DNA of 33,411 nt, taken from Methylococcaceae bacterium (lineage in GTDB: Bacteria > Pseudomonadota > Gammaproteobacteria > Methylococcales > Methylomonadaceae). The DNA lies in assembly GCA_021736705.1 (NCBI GenBank), contig JAIPFI010000012.1:1-33411 (forward strand). Direction: 5' to 3'. The notes beneath the pieces were generated by a model. The model was not told where the DNA came from. It ran no database searches and was given only the letters and a program-made list of their open reading frames with translations. The position numbers were made by a program, and so were the translations under genes. This document shows, one piece after another, positions 17,482 through 26,827 of the stretch. Every line of letters begins with the position of its first letter. Positions within the stretch are counted from its first letter, which is position 1.

Positions 17482-18395
17482 AATCGAATAAAGGATTAGC
17501 ACTCATCGTTGTTTTGTGGGTCATTACTTTATTAACGATAATGGCGAGTAGTTTTGCACTCACTATACAGCGAGAAAGTGCCATTATTTCTGGGATAAAA
17601 GAAAAAGCGATTGCTCAGGCGTTAGCTGAAGCGGGCATAAATTATGCGATCTTAATGCTGTTAAATGCTGATCCTGAGCGAAATTGGAAGAGCAATAACA
17701 GCTTATACGAACTGACTTATATAGGTAAAAAGATTCGCATACTGATTGCCGATGAATCAGGGAAAATCAGTATTAATTATGCGGATAAACAGCAATTACA
17801 GCAGCTATTAGTCTTTATTCAGATAGATGATGTCACGGCTGATAGCTTAAGTGATGCCATTATTGATTGGCGCGATAAAGATGATTTAATGGCTGCTAAT
17901 GGCGCAGAAAAACAACAATATATTGACGCGGGATTTAAATATTTACCACGTAATGATTTTTTTAATAGTGTAGAAGAGCTGCAAATGGTTATGGGAATGA
18001 CGCCCGAGATATATCAACAACTAGAAAGTATGATCAGTGTTTACACCGCAAAACCAGAAATCAACCCGGTGACGGCATCGCGCGCAGTCTTGCTTACGCT
18101 TCCTGATGCGACTGAGGCATTGGTTGATGAGTATATGCAGCAAAGAACAGAAAATCAGCGCAATAATCAGGAGGTTGCAGCGCCTAGTTGGTATGGCGCA
18201 GCAAGCACTTCTAGTAGTGTTTATATGATTATTGCTGAGACCATGATAGAGCAAGACATGACAGAAACCACAATGGCTATCATTAGAAAAGGCCAGGCAA
18301 AAAATGGCTTACCCTTTGAGGTTTTAAAGTGGGTTAAGGATTATCCTATTGGCTCTTTATTTGCGCCCGAAAATGATCAATGGCTTATAAATTAA
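17478..18395 (+). CDS. gspK: Type II secretion minor pseudopilin GspK
   Basis: GspK is the large minor pseudopilin that caps the tip. The 305-residue protein has a six-residue leader MKSNKG, then LALIVVLWVITLLTIMASSF. Position +5 is not Glu, which is the known hallmark of GspK. The body has the GspK block ADESGKISINYAD and a helix-hairpin region with DAIIDWRDKDDLMAANGAE, YLPRNDFFNSVEELQMVMGM and NPVTASRAVLLTLP. Four-base overlap with gspJ; gspL begins 1 base after the stop. Confidence 0.94.
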   Translation: MKSNKGLALIVVLWVITLLTIMASSFALTIQRESAIISGIKEKAIAQALAEAGINYAILMLLNADPERNWKSNNSLYELTYIGKKIRILIADESGKISINYADKQQLQQLLVFIQIDDVTADSLSDAIIDWRDKDDLMAANGAEKQQYIDAGFKYLPRNDFFNSVEELQMVMGMTPEIYQQLESMISVYTAKPEINPVTASRAVLLTLPDATEALVDEYMQQRTENQRNNQEVAAPSWYGAASTSSSVYMIIAETMIEQDMTETTMAIIRKGQAKNGLPFEVLKWVKDYPIGSLFAPENDQWLIN

Positions 18396-18396
18396 C

Positions 18397-19500
18397 ATGT
18401 TTAAATTAGATAGTGAAATTGATGTCACACGGTTTTTTAAATGGTGGGGGCAAGAGTTAAGATTTTTAGTGCCGCAAAAAATATATGATGCTTTTAAAGC
18501 TAAAGGTTCTCTCGTTGTTCAAATAAAGGATAGTCGCGCGATTGTTAGCTATGTGTATGGCGAGCGCAATGAATTGCTGGGTGAGTTTGACGTCAACGCT
18601 TTAGCAGAAGAGGAGCTTCAGAGCTTAATTCAAGGCAATGCGAATTATAGTGATGCAAAAGTGGTTTTACGTATGCCCGAACATTTATCGGTTATACAAG
18701 ATATTATTTTGCCCGCTGCCGCTGAATCAAACTTAGAGCAAGTTATCGCTTATGAGCTAAATCGTTACACGCCATTTACCAAAGAGCAGGTTTATTATGC
18801 TTATATTAAGCGTGACTCAGAAAGTAATAAGGTACAGTTGGCTATTCGCTTAGTGCTAGTGAAAAAGTCCACTTTAGATGCGATGTATGAGCAATGTATA
18901 CGGCTGGGATTAAAACCCACTTTTGCTGATTCGGCTATGCAAATAGTGGATCTGGGGCAGGCAAGTTCGGTCTATAATCTATTGCCTAAAAACTTATGTT
19001 TGCAGGCGGACAAAAAGCCTTTATTTATTATGTTGGGTTCTTTGTTTGTAGCTTTAGCTTTATTTATTACCTTGTTAGTGTTGCCTTTAAAAATAGGCAG
19101 TGCAGGCTTGGAAAAGCTCAAACAACATGCGCGTCATGCAGAAACAAGTGCATTAGAGATAGAGGACTCTAAAAAAGCGATAGATTACCTGTATAGCTCA
19201 ACTCAACAAGTGATTGATAATAAAAACACCGCGCCCTCTATGATTGAAGTTATTAATACGGTGAGTAAAATATTGAATGATGATACTTGGGTGTCGCAGA
19301 TGTATTACATCAATAAAACATTACAGATCACGGGTCAATCTGGGAATGCTTCCAGTCTTATTGCGTCTTTAGAACAAATGCCAATCTTTTATAATGTTAA
19401 ATTCACATCACCCGTTACAAAAGATATGAGTAGTGGTTTAGAGCGCTTTCAAATATCAACAGAAGTTACCAAAGAACAAACGAATGCAAAAACTGAATAA
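18397..19500 (+). CDS. gspL: Type II secretion protein GspL (XpsL-type, PilN-like C-terminus)
   Basis: GspL anchors GspE to the inner membrane. The 367-residue protein is in the size range of Xanthomonas XpsL. It has a cytoplasmic half (1-205) with VVLRMPEHLSVIQDIILPAA and an ELNRYTPFTKEQVYYAY block, one transmembrane segment (209-231), and a periplasmic half. The periplasmic half is PilN-like: coiled coil at about 235-275, then a small alpha/beta domain with LNDDTWVSQMYYINKTLQITG. The order PilM-like, membrane span, PilN-like is typical of the shorter GspL type. It overlaps gspM by 17 bases. Identity rests on position in the operon and this layout. Confidence 0.88.
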   Translation: MFKLDSEIDVTRFFKWWGQELRFLVPQKIYDAFKAKGSLVVQIKDSRAIVSYVYGERNELLGEFDVNALAEEELQSLIQGNANYSDAKVVLRMPEHLSVIQDIILPAAAESNLEQVIAYELNRYTPFTKEQVYYAYIKRDSESNKVQLAIRLVLVKKSTLDAMYEQCIRLGLKPTFADSAMQIVDLGQASSVYNLLPKNLCLQADKKPLFIMLGSLFVALALFITLLVLPLKIGSAGLEKLKQHARHAETSALEIEDSKKAIDYLYSSTQQVIDNKNTAPSMIEVINTVSKILNDDTWVSQMYYINKTLQITGQSGNASSLIASLEQMPIFYNVKFTSPVTKDMSSGLERFQISTEVTKEQTNAKTE

Positions 19501-20065
19501 CAAGCAACAACGAGGGTTAGCGGTAGGGCTATTATTTAGTATTGTGGTTCTTATTGCGGCAGCTATCTTTATCCCTTGGTATGGCGCCATTAATAAAACG
19601 ATGGACGATATTGACAGCTTAATGTTTCGTATTAAACGTTATGAACGCATAATATCCAGTCGTGACCAAGTGTTAAGCGCTATTGAGCAAAGTCGTAAAG
19701 AAATTAATGCGTTGGGATATTTTTATACACAAGAAACGCCATCATTGGCCGCAGCCGAACTACAAAAACGAATTAAAGAAATAGTTGATGCGGCTGGAGG
19801 CGAGATAAGTAGTATTCAGGTATTGCCGGATAAAGAGGAAAATGGCTTGGTGTCTATTGCAGTTAAAGTCAAAGTGGTCGGAAATATGGAAATGCTACGC
19901 AGTCTATTATATGAAATTGATATTGAAAAGCCGTTAATGAATATTGATCAAATCACCATCGTCCCCAGCGCAAGGCGATTTGCGAGAAAAATGGTAGCCG
20001 CTGCCGAAAGTGGCACAGTCACCATTATGTTTGATGTCTCTGGTTACATGAAGAAGGAAATGTAA
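19484..20065 (+). CDS. gspM: Type II secretion protein GspM
   Basis: GspM is a small bitopic inner-membrane protein that dimerises with GspL. The 193-residue protein has a short cytoplasmic end, one transmembrane segment (about 11-31), a coiled coil (about 36-75, IDSLMFRIKRYERIISSR) and a ferredoxin-like periplasmic domain (about 85-190). The start overlaps gspL by 17 bases, and its stop shares one base with the gspN start (TAATG). Sequence conservation in this family is low, so the call leans on layout and position between L and N. Confidence 0.85.
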   Translation: MQKLNNKQQRGLAVGLLFSIVVLIAAAIFIPWYGAINKTMDDIDSLMFRIKRYERIISSRDQVLSAIEQSRKEINALGYFYTQETPSLAAAELQKRIKEIVDAAGGEISSIQVLPDKEENGLVSIAVKVKVVGNMEMLRSLLYEIDIEKPLMNIDQITIVPSARRFARKMVAAAESGTVTIMFDVSGYMKKEM

Positions 20066-20652
20066 TGAGGCGTATCAAATGGGAGTACATGCTAACGGCT
20101 TTATTTTTAATTTTAAGTGCTATATTTTTATTATTGATTGCAGTGCAAATTAATTTAGGGAAAAATTATCGCGCTCAGAAATTAGATGAGTTGCACAATG
20201 TTCCTAGTGCTGACTTTAATATGCGGGCTATTCCAAGTTATCAGTTTAGTGGTAAAACCCTAGATGATTATCCAGATATTGTGCAGCGACCTTTGTTTTT
20301 TAAAGGCCGGAAACCTATCCTTATTGATGATACAGAGGAAGCATTAACGGACGAAGCACCGAAAGTGCTTGATAATATCAGCATAGATTTAGTGGGTATT
20401 ATTAATACACCAGAAGGCGTTTTTGCTTTATTTCAAGATCCGAAAGCTAAATCTCATGAAGACAAATTTAAACGGCTTGCTCTGGGTGATGAACTCAATG
20501 GCTGGTTACTCAAAGACATACAATATGATCGCGTTATTATTGTGTCGGGTACTGAGAATAAAGAGCTTCTTTTATCTAAGCCACGTATAGCAAATCCTGT
20601 AAAAGAAAAACAGCGCAGGTCTAACCCTTTTAATCAAACAACTAAAAAGTAA
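20065..20652 (+). CDS. gspN: Type II secretion protein GspN/XpsN type (GspC-like)
   Basis: The 195-residue protein has one N-terminal transmembrane segment (9-28). Its homology-region block, DYPDIVQRPLFFKGRKP (68-84), resembles the (R)P-L-F-x-x-x-R-(R)P motif of GspC/PulC proteins. A beta-rich domain follows (ISIDLVGIINTPEGVFALFQ, then LALGDELNGWLLKDIQYDRV). In Xanthomonas the corresponding XpsN bridges the L/M platform and the secretin in place of GspC. No separate gspC or PDZ domain is seen in this operon, so this protein probably does that job. The C-terminus is basic and Asn/Gln-rich. It begins on the last base of gspM, and gspD starts 2 bases after it. Confidence 0.82.
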   Translation: MRRIKWEYMLTALFLILSAIFLLLIAVQINLGKNYRAQKLDELHNVPSADFNMRAIPSYQFSGKTLDDYPDIVQRPLFFKGRKPILIDDTEEALTDEAPKVLDNISIDLVGIINTPEGVFALFQDPKAKSHEDKFKRLALGDELNGWLLKDIQYDRVIIVSGTENKELLLSKPRIANPVKEKQRRSNPFNQTTKK

Positions 20653-20654
20653 GA

Positions 20655-22964
20655 ATGAATTCTTCCAGCAATCGCATTAACTTTATCAGCCTGTTAGTTA
20701 TGAGTAGTCTCTCTTTAACTGCTTGTGAAACTTTAGATAAAATTCATTTAGGACCGAAATTAGGCATTAAAATACCGATTGATGAAAGACTCAAGCAAGA
20801 TGATACGCCCGAGTCGTTAAGTGGTGAGCAAGATATTGCTGCACAAGAAGTGATATTTTCACAATTAGATAATAACGATAAAGTAAGTGCAGATATGCCC
20901 AATAAAGTGTCTCAGACCTTTATTGGCAGCGGTCAGTTTACAGGGGAAGGCATTAACAAATCAGCGATTCAAGCCGACAAAGAAGGTAAATATTCAATCA
21001 ATTTTGATGCCGCTGATATTGGCGAGGTTTGTAAAATAATTCTTAGTGATATGTTGACGGAGAACTATATGCTGAGCCCCAAGGTGACCGGTAGCGTCAC
21101 CTTGCAAACCACTAAGCCTTTACAGAGAAAAGACCTCCTGCCTACACTGGAAATGCTTTTGCGTGTCAATGGCGCTGTCATGATTAAACGTGATGGAGTA
21201 TACAGAATTGAACCCGATGCGAGCGGACTTCATGTTGCTGACAGTTCTTTATTAAATAGTAAAAAAATAGGTTCAGGCTATCAAATAAAAATAATACCGC
21301 TTAGTTATGTCGGTGCCACCGATATGGCAGAGATTATTACCCCCGTAGTGCCTAGTCAGGCTATTATTAAAGTCGACCCGGCACGCAACCTATTATTAGT
21401 AGCAGGCACGCATGACGAACTAGAGAAAATAATTGATCTGGTCAATACCTTTGATGTCAATTTTATTGCCGGTATGTCATTTGGATTATATCCTCTGGAA
21501 AATACAGAAGTTGAAAGTACGGTTGCGGATATTGAGAAAATTTTTAATAAAGGAGAGAAAACCCCGCTGGCTGGAATGTTGCGCTTTATCAGCATTAAAC
21601 ACTTGAATGCGATTTTAGTCATTACTCAACAAAAGGCTTATTTAAGAGAAGCCGAGAAATGGATTGATAGGCTAGATAAGCAAAATGGTGTCATTGGTGA
21701 GGGCGGAGTGATCGTATATAGGGTGCAGCATGTCGATGCAACAGACTTAGCGGCAACGTTAATGTCTGTTATCAATGGTGGATCAACGAGCGCGAGTCGG
21801 CCACCTTCGGTTGCGCCCGGGCAAACAGTTGCAAGTATCAGTAATAAAACGACCACTAAAACTAACACTAACACCGCGCGAGCGGGATCAAATGCTACGC
21901 AAGGCAATGCGGCTTTGGAGGGAGTAAGCATTATTGCCGATGAACCTAATAATGCTTTAATTATTATGGCAGAGCCGCAGCAATACCGAATGATAAGTAA
22001 AGTCATCCAACATCTGGATGTGATGCCTTTGCAGGTGCTATTAGATGCCACTATTGTCGCTGTTAACTTAACGGAAAATCTGGAATATGGCGTTAAATGG
22101 CTATTTAAAAATAGTGGGCCTGACGGACTGGAAGGTGTTGGGCTTATAGGCCTAGCGGCGACGGGAGCCACAGCGGCTGCATCCGGCGGTTTATCCTATG
22201 GCTTGACGCGGGGCACAGATGACATTCGCATGGTGTTTAATGCTTTAGCTGAAGATAACAAAATTAACGTTTTGTCTGCGCCTTCGCTAATGGTACTTAA
22301 TAACCAGGATGCGAGTATTAAGGTGGGGGATCAGGTTCCTATCAGAACCTCTGAGTCAACCAATACTAATGGCGGAGGCATTAACCCTATCCAAACCAGC
22401 CCAATTCAAATGGTTGATACAGGGGTTATTCTAAACATAAAGCCGCGTGTTAATGCGACAGGTGTGGTTGTTTTAGAGATAGAGCAAAGCGTGAATACGC
22501 CACAACAAAATACAGCCTCTAATATTGATTCGCCCGCTATTTTAAAAAGAGAGATAAAAAGTACCGTTGCCGTAGTCAATGGCGAAAGCGTAATTTTAGG
22601 CGGATTAATTTCTGAAACACATACGCTTTCTAATACTGGTGTACCTTTTCTAAAAGATATTCCTTATGTGGGATGGTTATTTGGTACGCAAGGAAAAAAG
22701 ATAGACAAAAGCGAGTTAATTGTTGTTATTACACCGAGAGTCGTGGTTAATGAGTTTGATGCACGTAAAGTAACCGATGAATTTAAACGAAAACTGACTG
22801 GCATCTATTATGATAAGGATGAATTTACTCCGGGTTCTGGTCAGACATTAAGGGGCTATGATGGCATGGCAATTCAAACTGAAGTGGAGCGAAATAATTC
22901 TATGGATCATAGACTCAAACCTTGGGAAGAAGAGTCGAAAGAACCGGAACAATCAGTTAACTGA
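20655..22964 (+). CDS. gspD: Type II secretion secretin GspD, lipoprotein type
   Basis: GspD forms the outer-membrane channel. The 769-residue protein has a lipoprotein signal (hydrophobic 9-22, lipobox LTAC, Cys24, Glu at +2). Next come N0 (about 110-180, YSINFDAADIGEVCKIIL), N1 (about 210-270), N2 (about 275-345) and N3 (about 350-450). N3 holds a Ser/Thr/Asn-rich insert (about 374-418), which is usual in this family. The secretin core (about 456-695) has INVLSAPSLMVLNNQDASI, VPFLKDIPYVGWLFG and SELIVVITPRVV. A tail of about 70 residues follows. The lipid anchor would let the secretin reach the outer membrane without a separate pilotin, as for XpsD and HxcQ; no gspS is seen here. It closes the operon and is convergent with the glycosyltransferase cluster. 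Confidence 0.96.
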   Translation: MNSSSNRINFISLLVMSSLSLTACETLDKIHLGPKLGIKIPIDERLKQDDTPESLSGEQDIAAQEVIFSQLDNNDKVSADMPNKVSQTFIGSGQFTGEGINKSAIQADKEGKYSINFDAADIGEVCKIILSDMLTENYMLSPKVTGSVTLQTTKPLQRKDLLPTLEMLLRVNGAVMIKRDGVYRIEPDASGLHVADSSLLNSKKIGSGYQIKIIPLSYVGATDMAEIITPVVPSQAIIKVDPARNLLLVAGTHDELEKIIDLVNTFDVNFIAGMSFGLYPLENTEVESTVADIEKIFNKGEKTPLAGMLRFISIKHLNAILVITQQKAYLREAEKWIDRLDKQNGVIGEGGVIVYRVQHVDATDLAATLMSVINGGSTSASRPPSVAPGQTVASISNKTTTKTNTNTARAGSNATQGNAALEGVSIIADEPNNALIIMAEPQQYRMISKVIQHLDVMPLQVLLDATIVAVNLTENLEYGVKWLFKNSGPDGLEGVGLIGLAATGATAAASGGLSYGLTRGTDDIRMVFNALAEDNKINVLSAPSLMVLNNQDASIKVGDQVPIRTSESTNTNGGGINPIQTSPIQMVDTGVILNIKPRVNATGVVVLEIEQSVNTPQQNTASNIDSPAILKREIKSTVAVVNGESVILGGLISETHTLSNTGVPFLKDIPYVGWLFGTQGKKIDKSELIVVITPRVVVNEFDARKVTDEFKRKLTGIYYDKDEFTPGSGQTLRGYDGMAIQTEVERNNSMDHRLKPWEEESKEPEQSVN

Positions 22965-23217
22965 TGGCTAAGGAATGAGCCAAAATAACTTGGATAACTT
23001 CTTTTGTCGGAGCGCAGGCAGTTTGCATGGCGAAGGAAGGCGCCTGAACTCCTAAGATAAATCAATTATTTCATGCACATTCTTAAATAAATGTTCATTA
23101 GTAAAGGGATAGGCCGTTTTTTCAGATTGTCATTCCTGCTCAAGCCTATGCTTATTAACTGATTAAACTTCGGGAATGATGGCTCTTTATAAGCATTCTC
23201 TAGTGAATAATGAGGCG
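22965..23217. other. Convergent gap between gspD and the glycosyltransferase cluster
   Basis: The 253 bases hold no gene. A weak hairpin, TGGCT/AGCCA, lies right after the gspD stop (22965-22982) without a T tract. A more GC-rich patch at about 23008-23056 contains AGGCGCCT and a CAGGC/GCCTG inverted pair. TCATTCC and GGAATGA form a distant inverted pair further on. No standard terminator for either operon was found. Confidence 0.4.
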
Positions 23218-24939
23218 TTACATTTGCTGATGATATAAAGAATCGTCAGTAGTAAAAAAAACGGGGTAATTATGTTGTAACAGAGCCTTGTCAAGATCAG
23301 GTAAGGTTAATTGATAAGGTTCTGTTGGCGTATATAATAAAGAAATTCCACCATCGACAACGAGACGTTGCTGAAGGTTTTTTAGTTCGAATGCAAGCGC
23401 TAAAAACCACGCTGCCACACTGGTATAATTGCTGAGATTATCTAAAACCTGCTGGAGAGTCGTCGTTTTAATTAAATTTATTAAGGGTGAGCTCAAGGAA
23501 ATATTTCTGGGTAATGCACCATAAGCGCCCATGCCATCCAAATCCTTAGCCCAACCCCGCAATGGGTAACGTAACAATCCTTGCTGATAAGCCAAGCCGC
23601 AGTGATCGACTTGATTATTTTGATGATTAATCTTTGCCGTGCTTAAAGCAATACCTGAAGGAGCTAAATGCGTGGCAAGATTAAATAGTTGCTGAGCATC
23701 GGTAAACTCCACTAAAGGCGAAAGCAGTAAAACATAAGTCGATTGACACTTATTAATAAGTGCTTGTAATTCATTGCCTGCATTTTCGGCCTGCGTAAGC
23801 CATGACTGCGATGTGATAGCAATACCTGATTGTCGTTTAAGGCTGTTTAAAATGGGCAGTTCAGTATTTTCTGTGCTGAGCAAAATAACATCAATACTTG
23901 GCTGTTCAATGACCCTAATAATTTGATAGCTACCTAGCCACGAATGCTTAGGGTGACTTGCTAAACCATTTTCACCGCGTCTTACAAGCGCTGCATTTAA
24001 AGCACGTAAGGCAGCATCATAAGCATAGCTTTTATTTTCAGGATTTAGAGCAACCGAGTCAGCTGATTGACGCCATGAATATAAGACGCGTGGAATATGT
24101 TTTATTTTAGAGCTGAGTTCCGCTAAACGTAGATATAAATCATGGTCTTGAGACCCCTCAAACCCTGCTCGAAAGCCCCCCGCCCGTTCTATTAAGCTAC
24201 GCCGAATAACGGATAAATGCAGAATATAATTATAAGTTAGAAGTAATTCTGGCGACCAAGCGGGTTTTGCGTGTAAGCAACAACGTAATCCGGAACTATC
24301 AAGTTTGTCATTATCAGAATAAATCCAATCAGTGTCAGGCTGTTGATTGAGTAGTTTGACAACCTCATATAGCGCTTCAGGCGCTAAGTAATCATCATGA
24401 TCAAGTAAAGCAATATACTCCCCCTCGCTTAGCATAAACGCCTCTTGGCTGGTAGCGGTAATGCCTTGATTATCATCGCGAAAAACTAATTTAACTTGCT
24501 CGGGAAAGCGATTTTTAAAGGCTGTTAGCGTTTCTCTGATTGTGGGCATCTGGCTACCATCTTCTATAATGCAGAGTTGCCAGTGCGGATAAAGTTGTCT
24601 AGCGACAGAATCCAAACAAGCGTGGAGTTGTCCTATGTCCACTTTAAAGACTGCAAGTTGTATGCTTATTAATGGCTGGTACGACCAATATTTAATGCTT
24701 CGTTGCCGTTGGCGTTTTTCTATACAGCTTAAAAAGCTATGCTTCCATAGATAATGCGTATAGTTGGAATCACTGCTTTGATAAGCTTGTGCTGTATAAG
24801 CACAGTCGCAGTACATTAATTTATTTAACCAGGCAGGGCTCGTTGATGTGCCTGTGTTTAGGTTGTAGCTACGGTGCCAAAGACATTGTTTTAATAAGGG
24901 ATCACTAAGGCGTAAAAATAGTTTACGAAAAAGGTTCAT
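23218..24939 (-). CDS. Glycosyltransferase family 2 with degenerate second GT domain
   Basis: The 573-residue cytoplasmic protein probably transfers a sugar to a surface polysaccharide or glycan. Residues 1-88 are an unassigned N-terminal part. A GT2 GT-A domain runs from about 90 to 310: ISIQLAVFKVDIGQLHACLD, IIEDGSQ, DNQGI, the metal-binding DHDD at 180-183, IYSDNDK, then GGFRAGFEGSQDHDLYLRL and RVLYSWR. This layout is that of O-antigen or rhamnan-type transferases. The C-terminal half (about 345-560) looks like a second GT-A fold that has lost its DxD (LLLSPLVEF stands where it is expected). It is related in layout to the gene at 30027-31730. The start ATG shares one base with the stop of the upstream GT4 gene (TAATG). 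The sugar donor is unknown. Confidence 0.85.
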   Translation of the reverse strand: MNLFRKLFLRLSDPLLKQCLWHRSYNLNTGTSTSPAWLNKLMYCDCAYTAQAYQSSDSNYTHYLWKHSFLSCIEKRQRQRSIKYWSYQPLISIQLAVFKVDIGQLHACLDSVARQLYPHWQLCIIEDGSQMPTIRETLTAFKNRFPEQVKLVFRDDNQGITATSQEAFMLSEGEYIALLDHDDYLAPEALYEVVKLLNQQPDTDWIYSDNDKLDSSGLRCCLHAKPAWSPELLLTYNYILHLSVIRRSLIERAGGFRAGFEGSQDHDLYLRLAELSSKIKHIPRVLYSWRQSADSVALNPENKSYAYDAALRALNAALVRRGENGLASHPKHSWLGSYQIIRVIEQPSIDVILLSTENTELPILNSLKRQSGIAITSQSWLTQAENAGNELQALINKCQSTYVLLLSPLVEFTDAQQLFNLATHLAPSGIALSTAKINHQNNQVDHCGLAYQQGLLRYPLRGWAKDLDGMGAYGALPRNISLSSPLINLIKTTTLQQVLDNLSNYTSVAAWFLALAFELKNLQQRLVVDGGISLLYTPTEPYQLTLPDLDKALLQHNYPVFFTTDDSLYHQQM

Positions 24940-26762
24940 TATTCACCGTTTAATAATTGTTGATACAAGGCAAGTAGCTCAGTATAAGTTTGCTGGTGAT
25001 GATGGTTTTCACCTATATAATTGCGCATTTTTATACCAGCTTGCTGTCTTTTTTCAGCATCAATAAGATACGGCCAAATAGCATCAGCAAATTTTGGGGC
25101 AAGCGGCGAGGTATTGGTAATTAGGAATTCTGCTGGCAATAATTCGTTCTGGGCACCTACATCGGTGAAAAATATTGGGGTTTGCATTGCCATTGCTTCA
25201 TAGCTGACTAAGGCCAGGCCTTCATTAGCCGACGGCATCATAAGGACATCACAGTCTTGATAAATGGGACGAGTATCACTCACTTGCGGGTGCAATAGAA
25301 TGCTTGTACCCGATGCGCCTTGGATGGCTTTTTTAATCTCTAACTCTAATAAGCCACTGCCTGTCATGACAAAAATAAGCGGCTGAGTTTGTTGTGTTGC
25401 TTGCCAGCGTTGCTGTAATAGCTGGGCTGATTTAATAAATTCTAAGGGCTGTTTTTGCGTGCTAAAACGTCCGATAAAGCCGACAACGCAGGCGTTTTCA
25501 GGGATATTTAGGGTGTGTCTCATCTGCCCTTTTTCTATTAATTCAGGATTAAAATAGTCGCTATCAACATTAAGATAGGTCACTGAAATTTTTTTCTCCG
25601 GAATGCGCCAGCGTTGCATGAGAAAATTTTTTAAATAATAACTGATGACATGATGATGATTAATAAACGCTTCAAAATTTCGCGCTGAAGCTTCAACATA
25701 GCCGCCTTCATTAGGGGGTAGTTCGATAATATGCAATGAATCTAAAATTTGTAACTGTGGATGAAATCGACGTATATGATACAGAGCTTCGTACGCTTGA
25801 GCCGCATGATGAAGATGCATAAGGCGAATCTGCCGACTACGAATTAAGTATTCATAGAAAATTGTCATCATTGAGTGAGGTAAAAAACTAGGTAAGTGGA
25901 AAATAGCTTCAACCTGACCGAGAATGTCACAACTCCAGTGATTAAACGAAGGAATGTCGGTGGTGACATAAATTGCATAACGCTCTTTAGGGAGAGATTT
26001 AATTAAATCGATAGCAAATTTTTCCGCGCCGCCGAGTTCTAGCCAATGTGTAGCAATTAATACCGGAATGCGCTGCTTATGATTAATTACTTCTGCGTTT
26101 AAATGAAGTTCAGGGCGTATAAATTCAGCAGACCATGATTTTCCAAGGGCAAGCGTGTTTTTATTTACGGTGGTTTTATTTTTTCTCGGGAAAGACAATA
26201 ACTCGCGTAAAGCATCGGCTTTACGTTTTAAAAATAACTTTTGTTCTAGGGAAAGTTTATTTTTTAGTGTGCGTGAGAAAGAGAGCGGGGCAGGCTCGTT
26301 AATCGTTTCGCTTGCGATTAACGCGTGCGAAAAGCAGAGTGTTTTATACGATGTATGCGCTTCTAAATCTATAGTCGCACGACTAAGACTAATAAATCCT
26401 TGTTGAATAGTCGCTGCTTGCGCGTGAATATCAAGCGCTAATAATTGCAGGGGTAATTTTATATTAATAGAACTAAATAATGGCCAGATTACCCTGTCAT
26501 ATTCAGGGTGTGCTAATAGCGCCCAAGTCATTTGTTCTAATAAGTTCGCTGAGCTACAAGGCGTGCGCTCATTTAAATGCGCAAAATCTAAAAAAAAACT
26601 GTTCTCTTTAGGAACAAGCTCAATATGCATGGTTTGTTGAGCGAGAAAATTGCGCCAGTTTAAAGGCAAATCATTTCGTTGTGCTGCATTTAATACGCAG
26701 CAGATAGGTGATGACGCTAGGGCAGTTTCAGTTTTGTGGCTAATTATTGAGGATATAGTCAT
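24939..26762 (-). CDS. Glycosyltransferase family 4 with long N-terminal extension
   Basis: The 607-residue protein has a GT-B fold of the GT4 type from about residue 232: IPVLIATHWLELGGAEKFA (acceptor half, GGAE 244-247), a VVGFIGRFSTQKQPLEFIKSA block that opens the donor half, and the E-x7-E motif EGLALVSYE (Glu514, Glu522) that holds the nucleotide sugar. About 230 residues come before it. Part of that, HPEYDRVIWPLF and what follows, could be a remnant of another glycosyltransferase fold, but it was not recognised. It overlaps the next GT2 gene by one base. Upstream are a hairpin and 116 bases to the hydrolase gene, so these two transferases may have their own promoter. No signal peptide is seen, so it should act at the cytoplasmic face. 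Substrate unknown. Confidence 0.85.
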   Translation of the reverse strand: MTISSIISHKTETALASSPICCVLNAAQRNDLPLNWRNFLAQQTMHIELVPKENSFFLDFAHLNERTPCSSANLLEQMTWALLAHPEYDRVIWPLFSSINIKLPLQLLALDIHAQAATIQQGFISLSRATIDLEAHTSYKTLCFSHALIASETINEPAPLSFSRTLKNKLSLEQKLFLKRKADALRELLSFPRKNKTTVNKNTLALGKSWSAEFIRPELHLNAEVINHKQRIPVLIATHWLELGGAEKFAIDLIKSLPKERYAIYVTTDIPSFNHWSCDILGQVEAIFHLPSFLPHSMMTIFYEYLIRSRQIRLMHLHHAAQAYEALYHIRRFHPQLQILDSLHIIELPPNEGGYVEASARNFEAFINHHHVISYYLKNFLMQRWRIPEKKISVTYLNVDSDYFNPELIEKGQMRHTLNIPENACVVGFIGRFSTQKQPLEFIKSAQLLQQRWQATQQTQPLIFVMTGSGLLELEIKKAIQGASGTSILLHPQVSDTRPIYQDCDVLMMPSANEGLALVSYEAMAMQTPIFFTDVGAQNELLPAEFLITNTSPLAPKFADAIWPYLIDAEKRQQAGIKMRNYIGENHHHQQTYTELLALYQQLLNGE

Positions 26763-26827
26763 AAAAGTAATAATTCCATTTATTGTATGGCGCTAAGGTT
26801 AGTTGTTTGGTTTTTGTAGGTACTCAA

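Noticed and set aside
21638-22171. 177-codon frame on the - strand inside gspD
   Set aside because: It lies opposite conserved N3 and secretin sequence and shows no recognisable protein features.
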